In this document: positions 1 to 5,192 of the stretch, one piece after another
How the letters are laid out: each line of letters opens with the position of its first letter
Position numbering within the stretch: the stretch's first letter is position 1
DNA from: a bacterium
GTDB taxonomy: Bacteria > UBA9089 > JASEIO01
Length of the DNA stretch: 5,192 nucleotides
Assembly: GCA_030017475.1 (NCBI GenBank)
Contig: JASEIO010000065.1
Location: 1-5,192 of the forward strand
Reading direction: 5' to 3'
Notes under the pieces: generated by a model
What the model was told of the DNA's origin: nothing
The model's database searches: none
The model's input: only the letters and a program-made list of their open reading frames with translations
Program-made: the position numbers and the translations under genes

Positions 1-111
1 TTTTAGAGATGGTAAAATAACATGTTAATTAGCCGTTTTTTCATGAAGTTGGGTTGGGGCTAAAAAAAGGTAGGAGTAAAAGAGGTAACAAAACCTAAAG
101 TAGAAGAGAAG
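1..111. other. Upstream region with in-frame stop before the first gene
   Basis: No independent gene is seen here. In the frame of the downstream CDS, an ATG at 22-24 and another at 43-45 open a short reading frame that ends at TAA 61-63. The same frame is then open without a stop from 64 into the GTG at 112, encoding a Lys/Glu/Val-rich stretch, but it has no ATG, GTG or TTG before 112. A purine-rich TAGGAG at 71-76 resembles a ribosome-binding site but has no start codon at a suitable distance. A run of seven A residues (62-68) lies immediately after the T of the stop. The arrangement suggests a damaged or misread 5' end of the next gene, or chance openness. Confidence 0.5.
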
Positions 112-492
112 GTGATAGAGAAAGTAGAAGTTGCTGAAGAGGCTCTGAAAGAAATCATTACTGAAGAAAAAAGGGGTCGGTCAGACAATCTTGAATTGGC
201 AGCTCGGGAAGTTCCGCATCCACACTACACCAAGATACATATAAGTATAAAAAATGTAAGTGATGAAAAGATCTATATAAGTCCTTTATGTTTTAGTATC
301 CTGACAAAGGATGTAGAAAGAATAGAGTCAAGTGATAAAACCTTTGCTGATAAAGAACGCCTTACTGGTAAGGAACTTCTTCCAAATGAGGAAAATAAAG
401 GCATCTTGATATTCGATATAAAAGAACTTGTAAGCAGGTTAGAGTATAAAGATGCATTTGGAAACTTTATTTCTATAGATTTCTCTCTATAA
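112..492 (+). CDS. Small DUF4352-like (Ig-fold, telokin-like) domain protein, possibly N-terminally truncated
   Basis: Encodes 126 residues from a GTG start. Residues 1-35 are charged (Lys/Glu-rich, helix- or linker-like). Residues 40-125 show alternating beta-strand patterns reminiscent of DUF4352-type extracytoplasmic domains: the strand IHISIKNVSDEKIYIS (42-57), then CFSILTKD (60-67), a 'LLPNEENKGILIFDI' block (89-103) corresponding to the family's 'L.PGE...G.l.F' signature, and a final strand pair around SRLEYKDAFGNFISIDF (108-124). Such domains usually follow a lipoprotein signal peptide and linker in exported proteins of unknown function; no signal peptide is present here. GTG 112 is the only permissible start in the open frame, which extends back to 64, and its ribosome-binding site is poor (purine-rich GAAGAGAAG touching the start). 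The family call rests on pattern, not a profile search. The gene may be a 5'-damaged remnant or may have a sequencing frameshift near the A-run at 62-68. Confidence 0.55.
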   Translation: MIEKVEVAEEALKEIITEEKRGRSDNLELAAREVPHPHYTKIHISIKNVSDEKIYISPLCFSILTKDVERIESSDKTFADKERLTGKELLPNEENKGILIFDIKELVSRLEYKDAFGNFISIDFSL

Positions 493-552
493 GAGCCTAT
501 TTATTTTAGAGTATCGGAACACCAAATCAATGAACTTAGCTTCTCTTCGCAA

Positions 553-620
553 TTGGAATACTGGAATGATGCAAGGTTGGGTTTTTTAACCAGATCTACC
601 TCATTATTCCACTATTCCAA
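553..620. repeat. Imperfect 19-bp inverted repeat (potential hairpin) in the intergenic gap
   Basis: The left arm TTGGAATACTGGAATGATG (553-571) pairs with the right arm CATTATTCCACTATTCCAA (602-620). There are 17 Watson-Crick pairs, one G-U (568/605) and one C-C mismatch (561/612), with a 30-base loop (572-601). The loop contains a smaller palindrome, GGTTTTTTAACC (580-591). There is no T-run after the right arm, so it is not a standard intrinsic terminator, although it lies between two co-directional genes and could protect or attenuate mRNA. The arms are themselves built from 8-base units containing ATTCCA/TGGAAT, so the left arm can pair in more than one register. It looks like a dispersed intergenic repeat; copies elsewhere cannot be seen from this window. 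Confidence 0.75.
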
Positions 621-635
621 CATTCCATTATTCAA
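604..635 (+). repeat. Four tandem 8-base units, consensus NYATTCCA
   Basis: Four contiguous 8-base units at 604-611, 612-619, 620-627 and 628-635 match NYATTCCA, the last ending ATTCAA. Two further units in the opposite orientation lie at 554-561 (TGGAATAC) and 562-569 (TGGAATGA) and form the other arm of the hairpin. The exact period and the inverted partners argue against simple AT-rich chance. Function unknown; it may be a mobile or expanding intergenic repeat. Confidence 0.75.
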
Positions 636-733
636 TAAGCTTAGGGACAAAACAACAGTTGCAAAAGGCCTTTAATACTAATAGGTTGTAGAAATTCCGA
701 GACGTTTTAATCATTGGGTACTGAGGAGAGTCC

Positions 734-737
734 AGGA
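734..737 (+). promoter_or_regulatory. Ribosome-binding site of the large phosphoesterase gene
   Basis: AGGA lies 5 bases before ATG 743, a suitable Shine-Dalgarno spacing. A stronger AGGAG at 724-728 is 14 bases from the start and is less well placed. Both support the ATG at 743, which also gives a protein beginning with a proper signal peptide. Confidence 0.6.
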
Positions 738-742
738 TATAA

Positions 743-3700
743 ATGAATAAAAAGGTAATTTTAATTTCAATTTCATCAATTCTATATTTAGGTATAGCGA
801 ATGGCGAACCTACAAACATCCATGCAACTTTGTCAAATGACCCTACTACTATTACGATCACCTGGAGGACAGATCTCTCTGTTAGTACTGGTATTGTAGA
901 ATATGGACTAATCTCCCCTTATGATTCCTCTGTCAATAGTATAACCCACACATATGATGATAATACCATCCATGATGCCACTATTACCGGATTGGATTCA
1001 GGGAAGACTTATCATTACAGGTGCGGAAATGACAGTGACGGATGGAGCGATGATCGAACCTTTACTACATTAATGGGGGATTCCTTTAAATTCTGTGTAT
1101 TTGCTGATTCTCAGGGCGATTCTGGTAATGTACATTATGAAAGATATAAGAGGATTGTTGAGTTGATAGACAACGAGAGACCAGATTTAGTTATCTGTGC
1201 GGGTGATATAATTAGAGGCTCTCCCAGACAAGAGCAATGGGAATGGGACGAGTTCTTTAGCGCCTCTACCTTCCTTAAGTATTCTCTATTTATGCCTGTT
1301 ATGGGAAACCATGAAAGGCCAGATCCATCCTTTTTCCATAATCAATTTTCTCTCCCAGAGAGATGGTACTCCTTTGATTATGGAAATGCCCATTTTATTG
1401 GTATTTCGTATCTCTCCAGAGAAACTGCAGATTGGTTAAAAGAAGATTTAGCGAATACAACAAAACAATGGAAATTTGTATATATTCACGAACCTGCTTT
1501 CACAGTTTGCCCTGAAAAACACCCAAATCTTAAGATTAGATCCTGGCTTGGCCCCCATTTTGATCAATATAAAGTAGACATGGTTTTTTGTGGCCATGCT
1601 CATAATTACGAAAGATCCTATCCAATACAGCATAGAGGTCCAGAGTTTGTGATTAAAGATAGTTACAATGATGGTGTATGTTATGTAGTTAGTGGGGGAG
1701 CGGGAGGAACTCTGTACGATTCAGGGATTCCCAGTGAATCAAGTGGAATAAAAGTTGCTATAAATAAGCACCATTTTATTTGTATAAATATTAACGGTAA
1801 GACTTTAGATTTTAAAGCAATAGATATTGATGGTAATATTATCGATAGCTTTACCATATCCAGACCCGAAGTACCTGCTCCAGTAGTAAGTAGTCCAACT
1901 CATCCAGATGAGGCTCTTTGGTATGCAAATGGTAATGGGACAGTCAAGTGGACCATAGATCATCCAGATATAGATGGCTATAGTTATCTTTGGGATCAAA
2001 ATGGAGATACTATACCAGATGAAGCTAAAGATTGTGAAGAAGATGTTACTTCTTTAGAATTTTCCCTGTCTGATGGTATATGGTATTTTCATATCAAGGC
2101 AAAGGACAATGCAGGCAATTGGGGTAGTGTAGACCATTATAGGGTACAGGTAGATACTTCTCCACCACCAGCACCAGTTATTACTTCATCTACTCATCCT
2201 GATCAAAATAACTGGTATTCTAATAATGATCCTGTGTTTAACTTCAGTACCTCAGATGTATCAGGAATTGCTGGATATAGCTATGTATTAGATCAAGCTC
2301 AAGATACTATCCCGGATAACGAATCTGAAGGTATAGATACTACTGTACCATATACTGATGTAGCGGATGGGGTCCATTGGTTTCATGTCAAGGCAAAGAA
2401 TGGGGCAGGACTATGGGGTGATACCTCTCATTATAAGATAAAGGTTGATGTTACTCCACCTGATGCTGTTACTATTGACTATCCAGTTGATAATTACTGG
2501 TATGTAAAACCAATCACCACTTATTATGGTAAAGCCTCTGACTCTACCTCAGGGATAGACCTTTCTACTTTAGAGTATAGCTACAATAATGGAAGTTGGA
2601 CATCCTTCACTGATGATACTGGGATTCATGACTGGGATGACTCAGATGAGATACCACATACCATTGAGACACCAGGAGTACCCTTACAGGTAAGGGTAAA
2701 AGATAATGCAATCCCAGGGAACCTTGCTACATCTCAAGTGATAACTATAAAGGTAGATACATCAGTACCAATACCAGTAGTGAGTAGTACTACTCATCCA
2801 GATGAAGATACCTGGTATTCAAAGGATGATTTACGGGTTGAGTGGACTCCAGGAGCTGATACATCAGGAATAGATGGGTATAGCTATATCCTGGATCAGA
2901 TTTCAGATACTACTCCAGATACGGAAAAGGAATGTGAAGAGGATACAACCTCTGCAACATTTACTGACCTCTCAGATGGTACCTGGTACTTCCACATAAA
3001 AGCAAAGGACAACGCAGGCAATTGGAGTAGTGCATACCATTATAGAGTAAATGTAGACGTGACACCACCAGTGGCTTCGATAATTTTATCTCCTTCCGAT
3101 ACCTCATCCTCAGTGAAAGTAAAAACAGGTAAAATTAAGGTGACCCTAACCGCAAGTGAAGAGCTTTCTGAAACTCCAACTCTAAGTTATAAACCAAATG
3201 GAAAGGAGCCTATACAAATTGAATTGTCTGGTTCTGGTAAGGAATGGAAAGGTGTTATGTACGTCAATTCTACTACACCTGAAGGTGAAGCTACATTTAA
3301 CTGGGAAGGTAAAGATTTAGCTGGCAATACAGGAACAGAGATTATAGAAGGTGCTTCGTTTAAAATTGATAAAACAATTGATCCTACACTTGGTGGCACG
3401 GTTTCAGAATTTATCGAAGTAAATGGGGAGATGTTGGAGGTAAAGGTAGAGATAGGTTCAGGGGTTCTTCCCTTGAATACCAGTATAACTATAGGTGTTC
3501 CCGATCCAGATTCTCCGGATATTGTTAAGGCAAATAACAATACTGCCTTTTCCATCATACCTATTCCAGGGGTTAATACAACTTATACACTCACTGCTTC
3601 AGATGATTCAAATGGCAATTCTATTACAGAATTTAATGGATTTGTGAACATTGTTATTCCCTATCCTGATAGTGATCAAAATGGGATTGTGGATGAAACA

Positions 3701-4156
3701 GAAATAGATGAAGATACTTTATGTATCTTTTGTTTAGATAAAGAGACAAAAACATGGAATCCTGTTGAAAATTCAGAGGTAGATTCTAAGGCTAATTTTG
3801 TCACTGCAAAGGTGAAATGCCTTTCTACTTTCTCCATAATGAGTTCTGTAAGTTTAAATATTGTAGACAATATCATTCATTACCCCAATCCTTATTATCC
3901 GGATGAAAAAGAGGAACCATTGAGAATTATCAACATACCACCAAATTCTAATGCTGTAGTTTACATCTACAACATAGGAGGAAAATTAATTAAGACATTA
4001 GAAGAAGGGAATGGGATAGAAGAGGTAGCAGGGAATGGAATGGCTAAATGGTATGCAAAGAATGATCAGGGTGAAGACGTAGCTTATGGAATTTACATCT
4101 ATGTAGTGAAATGTGATAAAGGGATCAAAAAGGGTAAGATAGCTATAATCAGGTGA
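743..4156 (+). CDS. Secreted multidomain metallophosphoesterase (purple-acid-phosphatase-like head, Ig-like repeat stalk, FlgD/T9SS-like tail)
   Basis: Encodes 1137 residues. Domains in order: Sec signal peptide (about 1-21, basic MNKK then hydrophobic); Fn3-like PAP N-terminal domain (about 22-110); calcineurin-like metallophosphoesterase (about 114-370); four ~100-residue repeats (378-475, 476-573, divergent 574-675, 676-776); an Ig-like domain (777-877); a ZU5-like domain (about 882-1033); and a C-terminal FlgD-like domain (about 1042-1137) with the usual 'YPNPYYP' opening and 'GIYIYVVK...GKIAIIR' end. Metal-site motifs are all present: D122-S-Q124, G154-D155-I-I-R158, G188-N-H-E191, V246-x-x-H249 and G284-H-A-H-N-Y-E-R291, followed by SGGAGG (317-322). 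The family hydrolyses phosphate mono- or diesters with two metal ions; the substrate here is unknown. Arg158 sits where true purple acid phosphatases have their iron-binding Tyr, so a purple Fe(III) centre is unlikely. It probably acts at the cell surface or outside, and the tail suggests type-IX-like export or anchoring. The next gene is a PorV-like barrel 46 bases downstream, so the two are probably cotranscribed. Intact, no frameshift. Confidence 0.93.
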   Translation: MNKKVILISISSILYLGIANGEPTNIHATLSNDPTTITITWRTDLSVSTGIVEYGLISPYDSSVNSITHTYDDNTIHDATITGLDSGKTYHYRCGNDSDGWSDDRTFTTLMGDSFKFCVFADSQGDSGNVHYERYKRIVELIDNERPDLVICAGDIIRGSPRQEQWEWDEFFSASTFLKYSLFMPVMGNHERPDPSFFHNQFSLPERWYSFDYGNAHFIGISYLSRETADWLKEDLANTTKQWKFVYIHEPAFTVCPEKHPNLKIRSWLGPHFDQYKVDMVFCGHAHNYERSYPIQHRGPEFVIKDSYNDGVCYVVSGGAGGTLYDSGIPSESSGIKVAINKHHFICININGKTLDFKAIDIDGNIIDSFTISRPEVPAPVVSSPTHPDEALWYANGNGTVKWTIDHPDIDGYSYLWDQNGDTIPDEAKDCEEDVTSLEFSLSDGIWYFHIKAKDNAGNWGSVDHYRVQVDTSPPPAPVITSSTHPDQNNWYSNNDPVFNFSTSDVSGIAGYSYVLDQAQDTIPDNESEGIDTTVPYTDVADGVHWFHVKAKNGAGLWGDTSHYKIKVDVTPPDAVTIDYPVDNYWYVKPITTYYGKASDSTSGIDLSTLEYSYNNGSWTSFTDDTGIHDWDDSDEIPHTIETPGVPLQVRVKDNAIPGNLATSQVITIKVDTSVPIPVVSSTTHPDEDTWYSKDDLRVEWTPGADTSGIDGYSYILDQISDTTPDTEKECEEDTTSATFTDLSDGTWYFHIKAKDNAGNWSSAYHYRVNVDVTPPVASIILSPSDTSSSVKVKTGKIKVTLTASEELSETPTLSYKPNGKEPIQIELSGSGKEWKGVMYVNSTTPEGEATFNWEGKDLAGNTGTEIIEGASFKIDKTIDPTLGGTVSEFIEVNGEMLEVKVEIGSGVLPLNTSITIGVPDPDSPDIVKANNNTAFSIIPIPGVNTTYTLTASDDSNGNSITEFNGFVNIVIPYPDSDQNGIVDETEIDEDTLCIFCLDKETKTWNPVENSEVDSKANFVTAKVKCLSTFSIMSSVSLNIVDNIIHYPNPYYPDEKEEPLRIINIPPNSNAVVYIYNIGGKLIKTLEEGNGIEEVAGNGMAKWYAKNDQGEDVAYGIYIYVVKCDKGIKKGKIAIIR
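1874..3070 (+). repeat. Four ~100-codon repeats forming the stalk of the phosphoesterase
   Basis: Units lie at about 1874-2167, 2168-2461, 2462-2767 and 2768-3070. Units 1, 2 and 4 share: THPD near the start (residues 386-389, 484-487, 684-687), then WY, then GYSY.lDQ...DT.PD, then 'DG.W.FH.KAK..AG.W....HY', closing with VD..PP. Unit 3 keeps only the boundaries, the WY and a general beta pattern. Over the last 31 residues, units 1 and 4 match at 24 positions, whereas units 1 and 2 match at 16. This suggests a more recent duplication or gene conversion between non-adjacent units. Units 1 and 4 each carry a single Cys (431 and 731) in a C-E-E-D motif. Such repeats are usual Ig-like spacers in bacterial exoproteins. 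Confidence 0.85.
3668..3703 (+). other. EF-hand-like calcium-binding loop within the ZU5-like domain
   Basis: Codes for residues 976-987, DSDQNGIVDETE. This fits the 12-position EF-hand/dockerin loop: D976, D978, N980, G981, backbone ligand at I982, D984 and E987. It lies between two parts of the ZU5-like domain, just after a 'VNIVIPYP' strand, and probably binds Ca2+ to rigidify the domain outside the cell (inference). Flanking helices are not evident, so it is an EF-hand-like loop rather than a full EF hand. Confidence 0.6.
3866..4153 (+). other. FlgD-like / type-IX-secretion-like C-terminal domain of the phosphoesterase
   Basis: Codes for residues 1042-1137. The pattern follows the FlgD-Ig/Por-secretion tail family: HYPNPYYP at 1046-1053, strand I..IPPNS..VVYIYNIGGKLIKTL (1063-1086), W-containing strand with 'KNDQGEDVAYGIYIY' (1106-1120), and a basic end GKIAIIR (1131-1137). 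In Bacteroidetes such tails are the secretion signal recognised by the type IX machinery, and PorV accompanies the cargo. In candidate phyla similar tails occur on many exoproteins, but the machinery is less certain. It is placed directly before the PorV-like gene. Confidence 0.7.
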
Positions 4157-4187
4157 AGGATCTTGAGTGGACGTGTAACTCAGAATA

Positions 4188-4192
4188 AGGAG
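4188..4192 (+). promoter_or_regulatory. Ribosome-binding site that decides the start of the PorV-like gene
   Basis: AGGAG at 4188-4192 is only one base from the first ATG (4194) but 10 bases from the second in-frame ATG (4203). Normal Shine-Dalgarno spacing therefore favours 4203. A third in-frame ATG at 4218 lies 25 bases away and is less likely. Confidence 0.6.
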
Positions 4193-4202
4193 AATGACAA
4201 AG

Positions 4203-5150
4203 ATGGAAAAGGTAAAGATGATTCTAATAATAACAATTATTGGGTCATTTTTAAGCCAAATTTGCTGCGCAAAAGATGAAACCCATAAAGATGCAGGTAC
4301 GGCATCGGCAACTTTCCTGGAATTTGGAATAGGAGGAAAGGCAGTAGCAATGGGAGAAGCATATATGGCCGTATCTTCGGACGTAACTGCTATCTATTGG
4401 AACCCAGGTGGGTTATCTCAAGTTAAGGGTAAGGAATTTGCTGCTATGCATAATATATGGTTTGAAGATATAAGCCACGACTTTTTAGGATATGCTCATC
4501 CTATTGGTAAAGATAAAATAATAGGTATTGGTATTATAGGATTATTTATAAATGATCTTGAGAGAAGAAAAGGGCCTAATTTAGAAAAAGAGGGAACATT
4601 TGGTGCTTATGATGGATCCATTATTCTTTCTTATAGTCAAAATGTAAGTAAGAACTTTTCAGCAGGATTTAGCTTAAAGGGAATTTACCAACAAATAGAC
4701 AGGGAAAAAGGACAAGGTGCAGCCTTGGATATAGGTTGGTTATACAAAATACCAATAAAAAATCTCAATTTAGGCTTTGCTATCCAAAACTGGGGATCGA
4801 AAATGAAAATATATAAAAGAAAGTTTCAGCTTCCCCGAATCTTTAGGATTGGGGCTTCATATAGACCTTTCAAGAATAACCTAACTTTAGCCTTTGATGT
4901 TAGTAAGTCAATAGATAATGGACTCATTTTACATTTTGGTACAGAATATCAGATCTTTGATTTAATAGCCATAAGAGGGGGATATAGATACAAATTGGAC
5001 CAAATTGATAATGAACCCTTATCTGGATTAACCGCAGGATTAGGGTTTAAAATTAAAGACTACCAACTAGACTATGCCTTTGTCCCTTACAGTGATTTAG
5101 GAGACACCCATAGAATCTCATTCTTATTAAAATTTGGCCCAAGTTCATGA
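4203..5150 (+). CDS. PorV/PorQ-family outer-membrane beta-barrel protein
   Basis: Encodes 315 residues from ATG 4203 (318 if ATG 4194 is used; AGGAG spacing favours 4203). Residues 1-23 are a signal peptide: MEKVK, a hydrophobic core (ILIITIIG), and a likely signal peptidase I site after CCA. The family signature follows at 36-71: 'ATFLEFGIGGKAVAMGEAY', then SSDVTAIYWNPGGL (58-71). The rest is amphipathic beta-strand (for example 105-116, 137-160, 173-199, 211-232, 240-262, 273-296), ending in HRISFLLKFGPSS. Length is close to other PorV/PorQ/UPF0164-type proteins. In Bacteroidetes PorV shuttles type IX cargo to the surface sortase; many homologues in other phyla have no known function, and some look FadL-like. 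It follows the tailed phosphoesterase in the same direction with a 46-base gap (from the 4203 start), suggesting one operon and that the phosphoesterase is its cargo or partner (inference). No PorU, PorT or PorK-N genes are in view. Confidence 0.88.
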   Translation: MEKVKMILIITIIGSFLSQICCAKDETHKDAGTASATFLEFGIGGKAVAMGEAYMAVSSDVTAIYWNPGGLSQVKGKEFAAMHNIWFEDISHDFLGYAHPIGKDKIIGIGIIGLFINDLERRKGPNLEKEGTFGAYDGSIILSYSQNVSKNFSAGFSLKGIYQQIDREKGQGAALDIGWLYKIPIKNLNLGFAIQNWGSKMKIYKRKFQLPRIFRIGASYRPFKNNLTLAFDVSKSIDNGLILHFGTEYQIFDLIAIRGGYRYKLDQIDNEPLSGLTAGLGFKIKDYQLDYAFVPYSDLGDTHRISFLLKFGPSS

Positions 5151-5192
5151 CTTCAAAAAATAAGTTCTGTAAAATCAATGGGTTACAACTTC
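5151..5192. other. 3' end of window, no callable gene
   Basis: After the PorV-like stop codon there are 42 AT-rich bases. An ATG at 5178 opens five codons to the window end but has no ribosome-binding site. A weak bulged inverted repeat (5162-5172 with 5183-5191) has no T-run within the window, so no terminator can be claimed. Confidence 0.5.

Noticed and set aside
530-589. 19-codon open frame beginning at ATG 530
   Set aside because: Too short, no ribosome-binding site, and made mainly of the inverted-repeat arm.
553-620. Intrinsic terminator for the first gene
   Set aside because: The stem is AT-rich with a 30-base loop and no T-run follows the right arm.
664-673. Perfect 10-base palindrome AAAGGCCTTT as a possible operator
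   Set aside because: It is short and occurs once in the intergenic gap; nothing links it to a regulator.
659-711. Sigma-70 promoter upstream of the phosphoesterase (TTGCAA or TTGTAG with TTTAAT-like boxes)
   Set aside because: Spacings of about 11-14 bases do not fit a normal -35/-10 pair, and other combinations are no better.
628-861. 77-codon minus-strand open frame spanning the intergenic repeat and the start of the phosphoesterase gene
   Set aside because: It overlaps the signal-peptide region of a well-supported gene, has no recognisable domain, and partly consists of repeat sequence.
3187-3558. 123-codon minus-strand open frame
   Set aside because: It lies wholly inside the phosphoesterase gene on the opposite strand; its translation has no recognisable family features.
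5162-5191. Bulged inverted repeat after the PorV-like gene as terminator
   Set aside because: It is only 9 pairs with a two-base bulge, AT-rich, and the window ends before any T-run could be seen.
5178-5192. Start of a further gene at ATG 5178
   Set aside because: Only five codons are visible and there is no Shine-Dalgarno sequence ahead of it.

Overview
The window looks like chromosomal DNA from a Gram-negative-type bacterium with an outer membrane. It is AT-rich by eye, with many ATA (Ile) and AGA/AGG (Arg) codons. Three plus-strand protein genes are supported: a small domain protein, a very large exported phosphoesterase, and a PorV/PorQ-like outer-membrane beta-barrel. Fn3, ~100-residue Ig-like and ZU5-like domains plus a FlgD-like C-terminal tail, next to a PorV-like protein, are typical of the FCB supergroup (Bacteroidetes and relatives) and of metagenome-derived candidate phyla such as Cloacimonetes, Marinimicrobia, WOR-3 or Poribacteria. 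The exact lineage cannot be read from this window.

Layout: positions 1-111 hold no independent gene. They include an in-frame TAA and an open but start-less stretch ahead of a small DUF4352-like gene (112-492, GTG start). The 250-base gap at 493-742 carries an imperfect 19-bp inverted repeat (553-571 with 602-620) whose right arm runs into four tandem 8-base units ending at 635, then the ribosome-binding site of the next gene. Positions 743-4156 encode a 1137-residue secreted modular protein: signal peptide, Fn3-like purple-acid-phosphatase N-domain, calcineurin-like metallophosphoesterase domain, four ~100-residue stalk repeats (the third divergent), another Ig-like domain, a ZU5-like domain containing an EF-hand-like loop, and a FlgD/T9SS-like C-terminal domain. 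Only 46 bases later (37 to the alternative upstream ATG), 4203-5150 encodes a 315-residue PorV/PorQ-family barrel. The last 42 bases hold nothing that can be called.

Working together (inference): the large protein is probably exported across the inner membrane by Sec and delivered or anchored at the cell surface through its C-terminal domain. The co-directional PorV-like barrel could be its outer-membrane partner, as PorV is for type IX secretion cargo in Bacteroidetes. The phosphoesterase head would act outside the cell on phosphoesters. Its metal-binding motifs depart from true purple acid phosphatases: the tyrosine of GDxxY is arginine and the first motif is DxQ. The pairing of this head with repeat stalk, tail and barrel is the most interesting aspect of the window.
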